A DNA stretch of 64,000 bases, from NCBI RefSeq assembly GCF_003940805.1, contig NZ_CP034328.1, positions 2,338,001 through 2,402,000 on the forward strand. Direction: 5' to 3'. This document shows, piece by piece, positions 32,316 through 40,894 of the stretch (position 1 is the stretch's first letter; each line of letters opens with the position of its first letter). Made by a program: the position numbers and the translations under genes. This DNA is from Tabrizicola piscis. Lineage in GTDB: Bacteria > Pseudomonadota > Alphaproteobacteria > Rhodobacterales > Rhodobacteraceae. The notes beneath the pieces are model-generated. The model was not told the DNA's origin. It was given only the letters and a program-made list of their open reading frames with translations, and searched no databases.

Positions 32316-33672
32316 ACGGGCCTTCGGGCTTCACGCCGATGTAGTCGGCCTGTTCCTTGCGAAGCTCGGTCAGCTTGACGCCGATCTTCTTGAGGTGCAG
32401 GCGGGCCACCTTTTCATCCAGCGCCTTGGGCAGGATATAGACGCCGGGGGCGTAGTCCTGGCCTTTGGTCCAAAGCTCGATCTGCGCGAGGACTTGGTTG
32501 GTAAAGCTGGCCGACATCACGAAGGACGGATGGCCGGTGGCGTTGCCAAGGTTCAGCAGGCGGCCTTCGGACAGAAGGATGATCCGGTTGCCCGAGGGCA
32601 TTTCGATCATGTCCACCTGATCCTTGATGTTGGTCCACTTGTGGTTCTTCAGCGCGGCGACCTGAATTTCGTTGTCGAAGTGGCCGATGTTGCCGACGAT
32701 GGCCATATCCTTCATCTCGCGCAGATGCTCGATCCGGATGACGTCGCGGTTGCCGGTGGTGGTGATGAAGATGTCGGCGCTGTTCACGACGTCTTCCAGC
32801 AGCACGACCTCAAACCCGTCCATCGCGGCCTGCAGGGCGCAGATCGGGTCAACTTCGGTGACCTTCACCCGTGCACCCGCGCCTTGCAGCGAGGCGGCGG
32901 AGCCCTTGCCCACGTCGCCGTAGCCGCAGACGACGGCGACCTTGCCGGCCATCATCGTATCGGTCGCGCGGCGGATGCCGTCAACCAGCGATTCCTTGCA
33001 GCCGTATTTGTTGTCGAACTTCGATTTGGTGACCGAGTCGTTGACGTTGATCGCCGGGAAGGGCAGCTGGCCCTTCTTGTGCAGGTCATAGAGGCGGTGG
33101 ACGCCGGTGGTGGTTTCTTCGGACACGCCCTTGATCGCGGCGCGGGTCTTGGTGAAGAAGCCGGGGGTTTCCTTCATCCGCTTGGCGATCTGCAGTTTGA
33201 TGACTTCCTCTTCCTCGGACTGCGGGACGGGGATGATATCCTCACCCGCTTCGGCGCGGGCGCCGAGGAGGACGTAGAGCGTGGCGTCACCACCGTCGTC
33301 GAGGATCATGTTCGCGCCTTCGGGGAACATGAAGGACCGGTCGAGGTAATCCCAGTGTTCGGTCAGGGTCTGGCCCTTGATCGCGAAGACCGGGGTGCCA
33401 CCGGCGGCGATGGCGGCGGCGGCGTGGTCCTGGGTCGAGAAGATGTTGCAGGACGCCCAGCGCACATCAGCGCCAAGGGCGGTCAGCGTTTCGATCAGGA
33501 CGGCGGTCTGGATCGTCATGTGGAGGCTGCCGACGATGCGCGCGCCTTTCAGGGGCTGCGACGCGCCGAATTCCTCGCGGCAGGCCATGAGGCCGGGCAT
33601 TTCGGTTTCGGCGATGGTAAGTTCCTTGCGGCCAAATTCGGCGAGAGCGATGTCCTTGACGATATAATCCAT
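32290..33672 (-). CDS. ahcY: S-adenosylhomocysteine hydrolase
   Basis: This 460-residue protein has the NAD-binding motif [13 protein letters not shown], the substrate-domain stretches [17 protein letters not shown] and [11 protein letters not shown], and the conserved C-terminus KSDHYRY that contacts the neighbouring subunit's NAD. It splits SAH into adenosine and homocysteine in the cytoplasm and so sustains methylation, including that needed for bacteriochlorophyll. The start at 33672 has AGGA six bases upstream. In Rhodobacter capsulatus ahcY lies near hvrA and hvrB and is activated by HvrB; the same genes are neighbours here. Confidence 0.97.
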   Translation of the reverse strand: MDYIVKDIALAEFGRKELTIAETEMPGLMACREEFGASQPLKGARIVGSLHMTIQTAVLIETLTALGADVRWASCNIFSTQDHAAAAIAAGGTPVFAIKGQTLTEHWDYLDRSFMFPEGANMILDDGGDATLYVLLGARAEAGEDIIPVPQSEEEEVIKLQIAKRMKETPGFFTKTRAAIKGVSEETTTGVHRLYDLHKKGQLPFPAINVNDSVTKSKFDNKYGCKESLVDGIRRATDTMMAGKVAVVCGYGDVGKGSAASLQGAGARVKVTEVDPICALQAAMDGFEVVLLEDVVNSADIFITTTGNRDVIRIEHLREMKDMAIVGNIGHFDNEIQVAALKNHKWTNIKDQVDMIEMPSGNRIILLSEGRLLNLGNATGHPSFVMSASFTNQVLAQIELWTKGQDYAPGVYILPKALDEKVARLHLKKIGVKLTELRKEQADYIGVKPEGPFKSDHYRY

Positions 33673-33734
33673 ACAGTCCTGCTTTAAGTGTTCTGCCTGC
33701 GCAGTGCCGCAAGCCGGTTTCATGTCTGGATGGG

Positions 33735-33763
33735 GCCATATCAAATAGAGTCGGGCCTGACAA
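33735..33763 (-). promoter_or_regulatory. Predicted ahcY promoter
   Basis: On the minus strand TTGTCA (33758-33763) and TATGGC (33735-33740) are 17 bases apart, giving a leader of roughly 55 bases before ahcY. The -35 fits the consensus well and the -10 only partly, which would suit an activator-dependent promoter such as an HvrB target. I see no SAH-riboswitch-like fold in the leader. Confidence 0.4.
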
Positions 33764-33845
33764 CGCGACAGAGGGGCGCTGGTTCGGCGCGCTTGCCAAA
33801 TGGCGGCGGGTGTGGAGAGTGCGGTCATCTGGACAGGGCAGGGCA

Positions 33846-34436
33846 ATGGCGGGACGGGCGTGGCAGAGGATGCTTTCGGGGCGCAGGCTGGACCTGCTGG
33901 ACCCGACCCCGATGGACATCGAGGTGGAGGACATCGCCCATGGCCTTGCCTTTGTCGCGCGGTGGAACGGGCAGACCCGGGGCGACTGGCCCTATTCGGT
34001 GGCGGAACATTCGCTGCTGGTCGAAGAAATCTTTGCGCGCGCCAGCCCCGGCATCGCGGCGCGCTGGCGGTTGGCGGCCCTGCTGCATGACGCGCCGGAA
34101 TATGTGATCGGTGACATGATCAGCCCGGTGAAGGCGGCGGTCGGCCCCGGCTACGGCGCGCTGGATGAACGGCTTTCGGCGGCCATCCACCTGCGGTTCG
34201 GGCTGCCGGCGGTGCTGCCAGCGCCGATCAAGAAGGCGATCAAGGCTGCGGACAAGATCAGCGCCTGGCTGGAAGCGGTGCGGATCGCAGGATTTCGGGA
34301 GGGGGAGGCCGACAAGCTGTTCGGCAAGCCTGCGCCCGGCGTTGCGCAAGGGCTGGAAATCAGGCTTCGTCCGCCCGCAGAGGTGCGGGCGGACTATGTC
34401 GCGCGTGTGCACGCGCTGTTGGCTGACTGCGGCTGA
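33846..34436 (+). CDS. HD-domain phosphohydrolase, YfbR-like
   Basis: This 196-residue protein has the metal-binding HD pattern: the first histidine in [13 protein letters not shown] (about residue 57), [20 protein letters not shown] (about 80-99), and a later aspartate in [11 protein letters not shown]. This matches YfbR-type 5'-deoxynucleotidases, which dephosphorylate dNMPs. ACAGGG lies about eight bases before the chosen ATG. It is divergent from ahcY, with 173 bases between the two starts. A role in nucleotide pool balance is inferred from the family. Confidence 0.82.
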   Translation: MAGRAWQRMLSGRRLDLLDPTPMDIEVEDIAHGLAFVARWNGQTRGDWPYSVAEHSLLVEEIFARASPGIAARWRLAALLHDAPEYVIGDMISPVKAAVGPGYGALDERLSAAIHLRFGLPAVLPAPIKKAIKAADKISAWLEAVRIAGFREGEADKLFGKPAPGVAQGLEIRLRPPAEVRADYVARVHALLADCG

Positions 34437-34454
34437 GCGGTAGAACAGCCCACC

Positions 34455-34613
34455 TTAGCGCCCAAGGTTCCGCAGCCGGTCTGACAGGCGGAGCCCTTCG
34501 TTTTCCCGAAACTCGTTCTGGGTGGGCCGCTGCGGCCGAGCGCGGTTTTCTTCGCCCGAAATCTGGCCAAAGCGGGTAGCAAGCAAGAGGGCGTCTGCAA
34601 AGATGTTCAACAT
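34455..34613 (-). CDS. Putative small protein, 52 aa
   Basis: This short frame starts MLNIFADALLLATRFGQ and ends in a basic tail (RLSDRLRNLGR). GGAG lies seven bases before the ATG, a good ribosome site, in a gap that otherwise has no gene. The N-terminal 15 residues are amphipathic to hydrophobic and the rest is charged. It is divergent from the LysR regulator with about 98 bases between starts, a position typical of a LysR target. I do not recognise the family. A non-coding origin is possible. Confidence 0.5.
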   Translation of the reverse strand: MLNIFADALLLATRFGQISGEENRARPQRPTQNEFRENEGLRLSDRLRNLGR

Positions 34614-34711
34614 TTTCTTTCTCCATTCATCCAAGAACATGCTGTCTTTTCGCATGAAAAAGCGCATTCTGCGATTCAGAAAGCCTGCTAACATGTAAGT
34701 CCAGCTATCAT

Positions 34712-35587
34712 ATGACGATCGATTGGCGCAGCCTGCCTTCGCTTACCGCCTTGCGCGCCTTTGCGGCGACGGCGGAACTGCGCAGCTTTTCCCAAGCGGC
34801 GCGCGCGCTGAGCGTGACCCATGCGGCGGTGGCCCAACAGGTGCGGGGGCTGGAAGATCACTTTGGCAAGTCGCTGGTGCAGCGCGACGGGCGCGGGGTC
34901 AGCCTGACCGCGGATGGAGAACAATTGGCGCAAGCGCTGGGTGAGGGGTTCCTGACATTGCAGCGCGGGGTGGAGGCCTTGCGCGCCGGGGAAGTGGATC
35001 AACCCGTCCGGGTGACGCTGACTGCCGGGTTCGCCGCGCAATGGCTGATGCCCAGACTGCGCGACTTCTGGGAAAAGTACCCAGACATCGGTCTGTCGCT
35101 GCACCCTGACAACCGGGTCGTCGATCTGCATCGTGAACGGATGGACCTGGCGATCCGCTATGGCGATGGCGACTGGCCCGGAGTGGAGGCGACTTACCTT
35201 GCCTCGGCCCGATTGGTGATTGCGGGGGCGCCGTCATTGATTGGCGGCAAGGAAACGCTCTCCGTGGAAGAGATGATCGAGATGGATTGGATCCTGTCGC
35301 GCAACTGGCCGGAGCAAGACAATTATCTTCGACATCTTGGGATTGATCCGGCCAATCTGAGCGCAACCGATTTCCCGGGTGAGGAATTGGCAATTGCCGG
35401 TGCGCGGCAAGGATTGGGTCTGGTTGTGGAAAGCATGGCGCTGATCGAGGCCGATGTCACCGAGGGCCGTCTGCGCGTGGTGCACGAAAGCGAGGACAAG
35501 CTTCCTGCCTATTTTGTGGTGACCTTGCCCGGGCCACAGCGTGCCGCCGCCCGGGCTTTTCTGAAATGGCTGCGGTCGCAGGCCTGA
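34712..35587 (+). CDS. hvrB: LysR-family transcriptional regulator, HvrB-like
   Basis: This 291-residue protein has the N-terminal LysR helix-turn-helix (residues 8-67: ALRAFAATAELRSFSQAARA, then VTHAAVAQQVRGLEDHFG) and a type-2 periplasmic-binding-like effector domain of GcvA style (ADVDQPVRVTL-like region, ERMDLAIRYGDGDWPGV). It lies next to hvrA and four genes from ahcY. In R. capsulatus HvrB is a LysR protein in the same neighbourhood that activates ahcY and a small adjacent gene. The symbol rests on this synteny as well as family, so it is a strong inference rather than a proof. Confidence 0.8.
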   Translation: MTIDWRSLPSLTALRAFAATAELRSFSQAARALSVTHAAVAQQVRGLEDHFGKSLVQRDGRGVSLTADGEQLAQALGEGFLTLQRGVEALRAGEVDQPVRVTLTAGFAAQWLMPRLRDFWEKYPDIGLSLHPDNRVVDLHRERMDLAIRYGDGDWPGVEATYLASARLVIAGAPSLIGGKETLSVEEMIEMDWILSRNWPEQDNYLRHLGIDPANLSATDFPGEELAIAGARQGLGLVVESMALIEADVTEGRLRVVHESEDKLPAYFVVTLPGPQRAAARAFLKWLRSQA

Positions 35588-35593
35588 CCGGCT

Positions 35594-35908
35594 TTAGATC
35601 GCCATGTCGTCCGGCTTTTTGCCCTTGGCAAGCGCCTCGCTGAACCAGCGCGGCTTGCGACCACGGCCAGACCAGGTATCGGCCTTGTTGGCCGGGTTGG
35701 CGTATTTCGCCGTCGACGGCGTGCGCTTGCGCATGGGCGCAGCCCCGGTCAGTTCAGCCAGCGAAAAACCCATGGCGCGGGCCTTTTCTTCAAGCTCTAC
35801 AAGGGCTTCACGTTTGCGGCGGTCTTCAAAACCCGCAATTGCTTTTGCCACCTGCGATTGAAGGTCTTTCAGCTCCTTCAACGAAAGAGCATTCAGGTCG
35901 ATGTTCAA
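35594..35908 (-). CDS. hvrA: H-NS-like DNA-binding regulator HvrA
   Basis: This 104-residue protein has an N-terminal coiled-coil oligomerisation segment (LKELKDLQSQVAKAIAGFED to about residue 50) and the H-NS C-terminal DNA-binding core TWSGRGRKPRWFSEALAKGK at about residues 78-97. HvrA of Rhodobacter is an H-NS-type protein that adjusts photosynthesis and nitrogen-fixation genes at low light. It is convergent with the LysR gene (six bases apart) and lies downstream of regA on the same strand, with its own near-consensus promoter. Confidence 0.92.
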   Translation of the reverse strand: MNIDLNALSLKELKDLQSQVAKAIAGFEDRRKREALVELEEKARAMGFSLAELTGAAPMRKRTPSTAKYANPANKADTWSGRGRKPRWFSEALAKGKKPDDMAI

Positions 35909-35939
35909 AGTGCTGTCCCCTGTGTATTATTGTGACCGT

Positions 35940-35968
35940 TTATTAGGCCCATAATACGGGTATTGCAA
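35940..35968 (-). promoter_or_regulatory. Near-consensus sigma-70 promoter of hvrA
   Basis: On the minus strand TTGCAA (35963-35968) and TAATAA (35940-35945) are separated by 17 bases and lie 32 bases before the hvrA start. This is the best -35/-10 match I found in the window and implies strong constitutive expression unless repressed. The spacer contains an imperfect CCCGTA/TTATGGG inverted repeat that could bind a regulator. Confidence 0.6.
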
Positions 35969-35978
35969 CAATCCCAAT

Positions 35979-36533
35979 TCACTTTGGACTGCGCTTAGCA
36001 AGAATTCGCTGGAGCGTTCGGCGATGCATGGAAAGCCGACGTGCCGTTTCCGAAACATTGCGGTCGCACATCTCGTAAACCCGCTGGATATGTTCCCAAC
36101 GGACGCGGTCGGCCGACATAGGGTTTTCGGGCGGCAGAGGCAGGGATTCCCCCCGCGCCAGCAGGGCGTTGGTCACGTCATTCGCATCGGCCGGTTTCGA
36201 CAGGTAGTCGACCGCGCCGATCTTGACCGCAGCCACAGCGGTTGCAATCGCGCCATAGCCGGTCAGGACAACAATCCGGCAATCGGGGCGCTTTTCGCGC
36301 AGGGCTTCGATCACCTCAAGGCCGTTGCCGTCTTCAAGCCGCAGGTCGACCACGGCATAGGCTGGCGGATGGGCCAAGGCCTTGGCCCGGCCTTCGGCGA
36401 CGCTTTGGGCGGTATCGGGCTGAAAGCCGCGCTTTTCCATTGCCTTGGCAAGGCGTTTTACAAAGGGTTCGTCATCATCGACCAGCAAGAGCGAGCGGTC
36501 CGCCCCAAGGTCTGCGCCAAGTTCTTCAGCCAT
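35979..36533 (-). CDS. regA: Redox response regulator RegA/PrrA
   Basis: This 184-residue protein has a receiver domain with acidic pocket LLLVDDDEPF, phosphoacceptor D63 in VVDLRLEDGNG, threonine in VLTGYGAIATAV and lysine in DYLSKPAD. A short linker and a Fis-like helix-turn-helix (NVSETARRLSMHRRTLQRIL) follow. RegA is phosphorylated by RegB under low oxygen. It controls photosynthesis, CO2 and N2 fixation, hydrogenase and respiratory oxidase genes. It is followed by hvrA and preceded by senC on the same strand. The HTH is almost invariant among alphaproteobacteria, which makes the call secure. Confidence 0.97.
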   Translation of the reverse strand: MAEELGADLGADRSLLLVDDDEPFVKRLAKAMEKRGFQPDTAQSVAEGRAKALAHPPAYAVVDLRLEDGNGLEVIEALREKRPDCRIVVLTGYGAIATAVAAVKIGAVDYLSKPADANDVTNALLARGESLPLPPENPMSADRVRWEHIQRVYEMCDRNVSETARRLSMHRRTLQRILAKRSPK

Positions 36534-36574
36534 CGGTCTTTCCTTCCTTCCGGGCGCCGGGGATGCCGCCCTGC

Positions 36575-37201
36575 CTATCTGGCGGCGGCGCTGGCCTCGA
36601 TAAAGCAGGCCACCCCGTCAGCCATGAGGTCAGAAGTAACGTCGCGGCGGAAGAAATCCACAAAACCGACGCCGGGCAACATCAAATAGGTGAATGTGGA
36701 ATGGTCGACGAGGTAAAACTCGTCATCCGACTCTTGCCGTTTGTAAAAGGTCTTGTAGGCCTGTGAGGCGGTTTTGACCTGTTCCGGCGACCCGGTCAGG
36801 GCAATCAGCTTGGGGTGCATGTTTTCGGCGTAGTCGCCCAGGGCTTCGGGGGTGTCACGCTCGGGGTCGATGGAGATGAAGACGGGAGTCACGTCAAAGC
36901 CGCGGTCTTCGAGGATGTCCACCGTCTCGACATTGCGGGCCATGTCGAAGGGGCAGACATCGGGGCAGAAGGTGTAGCCGAAATAGACCAGAGACGGCTT
37001 GGTCAGGACATCGGCGTCGGTCACCGTTTCGCCCGCGGTGTTGACCAGGGTGAAGGGCCCGCCAATATCGCCCCCGGCAATCTGGCCCTGACGGCATTGG
37101 GCAAAGGCGTCATCAGAGCGGCTCATGAGCACATATACGGCAGAGCCCCCCAACAAGGCGGCAACGGCAGCCGCGGCAACGCTTGCGTAAAGTCTGGTCA
37201 T
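36575..37201 (-). CDS. senC: SCO1/SenC/PrrC-family copper chaperone
   Basis: This 208-residue protein has an N-terminal membrane anchor (residues 5-26) and a thioredoxin-like periplasmic domain. The copper-binding CxxxC motif lies in YFGYTFCPDVCPFDMARN, and the conserved histidine is in YLVDHSTFTYLM. SenC/PrrC delivers copper to cytochrome oxidase and affects the RegB signal. It lies 41 bases upstream of regA on the same strand and is divergent from regB across about 95 bases, the classical reg-cluster arrangement. Confidence 0.95.
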   Translation of the reverse strand: MTRLYASVAAAAVAALLGGSAVYVLMSRSDDAFAQCRQGQIAGGDIGGPFTLVNTAGETVTDADVLTKPSLVYFGYTFCPDVCPFDMARNVETVDILEDRGFDVTPVFISIDPERDTPEALGDYAENMHPKLIALTGSPEQVKTASQAYKTFYKRQESDDEFYLVDHSTFTYLMLPGVGFVDFFRRDVTSDLMADGVACFIEASAAAR

Positions 37202-37295
37202 AAGAGCCCCCTGCTGGTCGATCCCGCCGCATTGATCCCAGAAGCCGGCGGCCTTAACAATGGCAAACGCCTTGCAGGAAAGATCCGGTCACAGA

Positions 37296-38684
37296 ATGGT
37301 TACGGCGGGCATCATGCTTCCGGTCGAGGAGGCGAGCAGCAACTGGATCCGCCTGCGCACCCTGATTCATCTGCGCTGGACGGCGATTGGCGGGCAGCTT
37401 GCGGCCATCGTGGCGGTGGATCAGGTCTATGGCATGCAGCTGCCGCTGGTGCTGTGCTACATGGCGGTGGCGGCGTCGGTGCTGGCCAATCTGTTTTCGA
37501 TCACCCTGTTCCCGGAAAACAAACGGCTGAGCGAGGGTGAGGCGTTTTTCACCCTGCTGTTCGATCTGGCGCAACTGTCGTTTCTGGTGTTCCTGACGGG
37601 TGGATTGACCAACCCTTTTGCGCTGCTGGTGCTGGCACCTGTCACCATATCGGCCAGCGCGCTTCGGTTGCAGTCGACCCTGCTTTTGGGCGGGATCGCG
37701 ATTGTGCTGATCTCGATCTCGGCGTTCTGGAACATGCCGTTGCGCTTTGCCGATGGGCGCGAGCTGGTGATCCCGATGCTGTTCGAGTTCGGCTTCTGGC
37801 TGTCGATTGTCATCGGCATCATGTTCCTTGGGCTTTATTCGCGCCGGGTGTCGACCGAAATGCGGTCAATGGCGCAGGCGTTGCTGGCCACGCAGATGGC
37901 GCTGGCGCGGGAACAGAAGCTGACCGATCTGGGCGGCGTGGTGGCGGCGGCGGCGCATGAGCTGGGCACGCCTTTGGCCACGATCAAGCTGGTCAGCGCC
38001 GAGCTGATGGAGGAGCTGGCGGATCGGCCTGACCTTCTGGAAGACGCGCGGCTGATCCGCGAACAGGCCGACCGGTGCCGCGACATCCTGCGGGACATGG
38101 GCCGGGTGGGCAAGGATGACCTGCACTTGCGGCAGGCCCCCTTGAGCGCCGCCCTGCGTGAGGCGGCGGAGCCACATATGCATCGTGGCAAGCGGGTGGA
38201 ATTCGGCTTTGGCCCGATGGATGGCAGCCCGGACCGCCAGCCGACCATCCTGCGGCGCCCGGAAATCATTCATGGGCTGCGCAATCTGGTGCAGAACGCG
38301 GTGGATTTCGCCCGCACCACGGTCTGGGTCGAGGGCGAATGGACGGATCGCACCATCACCGTGCGGATCATCGACGATGGCGACGGATTCCCCCCGAACG
38401 TCATTGGCCGGATCGGTGACCCTTTCGTGCGCTTTCGCCGGGCCGACCCGCAGGCTGAACAGCGCCCTGGCTATGAAGGCATGGGACTGGGCCTGTTCAT
38501 CGCCAAGACGCTGCTGGAACGGTCTGGTGCCGAACTGACCTTTGCCAACGCGACCGATCCCTTTCTGCCGCCCGAAGACCGCCCGGAACGCTCTGGCGCG
38601 GTGGTCGAGGCCGTCTGGGCCATGGCCGACCTTGCCGTCGCGCCCGGCGGGGCGCTGGGCGAGAATCGCAAGATCGAAGGCTGA
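37296..38684 (+). CDS. regB: Redox sensor histidine kinase RegB/PrrB
   Basis: This kinase of about 462 residues has six transmembrane helices in its N-terminal half, including the ubiquinone-sensing heptad region GGLTNPFALLVLAPVTISA. The H-box is AAAAHELGTPLATIKL. The redox-active cysteine lies in EQADRCRDILRDMGR, matching Cys265 of R. capsulatus RegB. The ATPase domain follows, with LVQNAVDFAR, IDDGDGFP and GMGLGLFIAKTLLE. It phosphorylates RegA when the quinone pool is reduced. The start is uncertain: 37296 has AGGA thirteen bases upstream, and 37260 or 37314 are alternatives. Confidence 0.96.
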   Translation: MVTAGIMLPVEEASSNWIRLRTLIHLRWTAIGGQLAAIVAVDQVYGMQLPLVLCYMAVAASVLANLFSITLFPENKRLSEGEAFFTLLFDLAQLSFLVFLTGGLTNPFALLVLAPVTISASALRLQSTLLLGGIAIVLISISAFWNMPLRFADGRELVIPMLFEFGFWLSIVIGIMFLGLYSRRVSTEMRSMAQALLATQMALAREQKLTDLGGVVAAAAHELGTPLATIKLVSAELMEELADRPDLLEDARLIREQADRCRDILRDMGRVGKDDLHLRQAPLSAALREAAEPHMHRGKRVEFGFGPMDGSPDRQPTILRRPEIIHGLRNLVQNAVDFARTTVWVEGEWTDRTITVRIIDDGDGFPPNVIGRIGDPFVRFRRADPQAEQRPGYEGMGLGLFIAKTLLERSGAELTFANATDPFLPPEDRPERSGAVVEAVWAMADLAVAPGGALGENRKIEG

Positions 38685-38707
38685 GGTGGCAGCCCAAATG
38701 CCTCTAT

Positions 38708-38747
38708 CGGCAGGCTCAACCTGCTTAACCTGCCGTTAATGCATTTT
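38708..38747 (+). terminator. Candidate regB terminator
   Basis: CGGCAGG (38708-38714) and CCTGCCG (38729-38735) form a 7-bp stem with a 14-base loop, followed by TTAATGCATTTT. It starts 24 bases after the regB stop and precedes the PAS-protein gene by about 40 bases. The tail is only moderately T-rich. Confidence 0.45.
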
Positions 38748-38785
38748 CGATAGGTTCAAGGCATTGCAATTTGTGGTGCCCTGTC

Positions 38786-40363
38786 ATGCTTGCAGACTCG
38801 ATGGCGGCCTTGGGATTGGTGCTGAGTGCCACATGCGTGGCGCTGGCCTGTCTGGTCCTGCTGGCCGGCTGGCAGATGCGGGCTGTGCCACGCAACGGCA
38901 GTCTGTTCGCCGCTGATCCGGCATCCACGGCGTTCCTGTTCGACGGGGACCGGCTGCTGGATGCCACCCCCGCCGCGCGGTCCCTGCTGCCCGAGGGGGA
39001 GGATGCCGTTGCCCGGCCCCGGATGCTGTCGCGGCTTGGGCCGATGTTTCCCGGGCTGTCGCAGGCCTTGGCAAGCCTGCCGCAAACGGGGCTGGTCATC
39101 CTTGCTTCGGCCCCCGGTGTCGTGCCGCCCGTGCTGCTGCGGGGCGAATATCTGACGGGGCTGACCCGCCTTGCGATGATCGACAGCGCCGCCGAACAGC
39201 GCCACGGCGCGGGCGACAGTGCCGCGATGGCCGCCCTGCAGCACGAACTGGCGGCGCAAAGGGCCGTTCTGACGGGCGCGCCCGTCCTGATGTGGCGGGA
39301 GGATATGGGGGGAACGGTCATCTGGGCCAACCACGCCTATCTGATCCGCGCGGCGGAACTGCTGCCATCCGGCGAAGACCTGTCCTGGCCGTTGCCGGTG
39401 CTGTTTGCCGATGCTGGGGCGGCGCCGGGTGGTCGCCGGTCGCTGCGGGTCAAGCTGCAGATGCAGGGCGGGGCCGAATGGTTCGACCTTGTGCGCGTCC
39501 CGCAAGGGGATGAGGTGCTGTGCTATGCGCTGGCTGCGAACCTGGCGGTGCAGGCGGAAACGGCCCTGCGGGATTTCATGCAGACGCTGACCAAGACCTT
39601 TGCCGACCTGCCGATTGGTCTGGCGATTTTTGACCGGTCGCGGGTGTTGCAGCTGTTCAATCCGGCGCTGGCCGACCTGACGGCCCTTGCGCCCGCCTTC
39701 CTGATCGCGCGCCCCACGCTGCCGGCGGTCCTGGATGCGATGCGGGCCAAGGCGATGATCCCCGAACCCAAGGACTATCGCAGCTGGCGCAAGCAGTTGA
39801 CCAAGGTGGAGGAAGAGGCCTCGATGGGTCTGTTCGAGGAAACGTGGAGCTTGCCGGGTGGCCAGACCTACCGGGTGATCGGGCGGCCGCATCCGAACGG
39901 GGCGCTGGCCTTCATGTTCGAGGACATCAGCCACGAGATGACCCAGACCCGCCGCTATCGGGCGGACCTGGAGCTGGGGCAATCGGTGATCGACGCGGTG
40001 GAGGAGGGGGTGGCGGTGTTTTCGCAAGGCGGTCAGCTGGTGATGTCGAACATCGCCTATGCGCAGCTGTGGAACCACGATCCGGCCGTGCTTTTGTCGG
40101 ATGCGGGGATCGGGACGTTGTGCCGCTGGTGGCGCGACCATTCCGCGCCAAGCCTGCTGTGGGACGATGCGACCGATTTCGTGACGACCTTGGGCGACCG
40201 CACCCCTTGGGACGGTGATGTGCGGCTGCTGGACGGGCGGCTGGTCACGTGCCGTTTCCGCCCGCTGACCGGGGGGGCAACGCTGATCACCTTTCGCGCG
40301 CGCGGGGCCGATGCGGATGGTGCGGCGCTGGAACCCGTGGCTGGTGCCTTGCGGCTGGCCTGA
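38786..40363 (+). CDS. PAS-domain membrane protein without an output domain
   Basis: This protein of about 525 residues has one N-terminal membrane helix (residues about 5-27) and then several PAS-like regions. The clearest are around ADLPIGLAIFDRSRVLQLFN (about residue 275) and IDAVEEGVAVFSQGGQLVMS (about 400). There is no H-box, ATPase, GGDEF or HTH domain, so it looks like a signal-sensing protein that must act through partners, or a kinase relic. It begins 101 bases after regB and leads toward tsaE. An alternative TTG start at 38771 is less likely. The role is unknown. Confidence 0.75.
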   Translation: MLADSMAALGLVLSATCVALACLVLLAGWQMRAVPRNGSLFAADPASTAFLFDGDRLLDATPAARSLLPEGEDAVARPRMLSRLGPMFPGLSQALASLPQTGLVILASAPGVVPPVLLRGEYLTGLTRLAMIDSAAEQRHGAGDSAAMAALQHELAAQRAVLTGAPVLMWREDMGGTVIWANHAYLIRAAELLPSGEDLSWPLPVLFADAGAAPGGRRSLRVKLQMQGGAEWFDLVRVPQGDEVLCYALAANLAVQAETALRDFMQTLTKTFADLPIGLAIFDRSRVLQLFNPALADLTALAPAFLIARPTLPAVLDAMRAKAMIPEPKDYRSWRKQLTKVEEEASMGLFEETWSLPGGQTYRVIGRPHPNGALAFMFEDISHEMTQTRRYRADLELGQSVIDAVEEGVAVFSQGGQLVMSNIAYAQLWNHDPAVLLSDAGIGTLCRWWRDHSAPSLLWDDATDFVTTLGDRTPWDGDVRLLDGRLVTCRFRPLTGGATLITFRARGADADGAALEPVAGALRLA

Positions 40364-40417
40364 TCGGGCAGGGTCTGCGGCCTTGCGGTTGTGCCGGGCG
40401 TGGCTAAGGTCGTCGGC

Positions 40418-40894
40418 ATGACCAAAGCCACGGCCGAACCGCCCCCCCTGACCCTGACCCTGCCGACCGAGGCTGACACCGCCGCGCTGGGCGTGCGCTT
40501 GGCGGGGATCGCCCGGCCCGGGGATTGCATCCTGTTGGAGGGGCCGATCGGTGCGGGGAAAAGCAGCCTCGCGCGGGCCTTCATCCGGGCAAGGCTGGGC
40601 CGGGAAGAGGAGGTCCCGTCGCCGACGTTCACTTTGGTGCAGACCTATGATGCAGGCGGGGTGGAGATCTGGCATGCCGATCTGTACCGCCTGACCCACC
40701 CGGACGAGGTGTGGGAACTGGGTCTGGAGGATGCGTTTCAGACGGCGATCTGTCTGGTGGAATGGCCCGACCGGCTGGGCGCGCATGTGCCGGAGGGCGC
40801 GCTGCGCCTGCGGCTGGAGGCTTGGGGCGACGGGCGGCGCGCGGTGATGTCGGGCGGGCGGGCCGGTATGCGGAAGGCGCTGGGCGATGGCTGA
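40418..40894 (+). CDS. tsaE: tRNA threonylcarbamoyladenosine biosynthesis ATPase TsaE
   Basis: This 158-residue protein has the P-loop LEGPIGAGKSSLARAFIR (about residues 38-55), the family segment VPSPTFTLVQTYD and the HADLYRL and LVEWPDR motifs of TsaE. It is the ATPase of the TsaBDE complex that makes t6A in tRNA; tsaD is at 27312. The ATG at 40418 is preferred over a GTG nine codons upstream. Its 3' end overlaps amgK by eight bases. In many alphaproteobacteria tsaE precedes amgK and murU. Confidence 0.95.
   Translation: MTKATAEPPPLTLTLPTEADTAALGVRLAGIARPGDCILLEGPIGAGKSSLARAFIRARLGREEEVPSPTFTLVQTYDAGGVEIWHADLYRLTHPDEVWELGLEDAFQTAICLVEWPDRLGAHVPEGALRLRLEAWGDGRRAVMSGGRAGMRKALGDG

Noticed and set aside
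33673-33845. Possible SAH riboswitch in the ahcY leader
   Set aside because: The predicted leader is only about 55 bases and shows neither the conserved SAH-riboswitch core nor a suitable pseudoknot.
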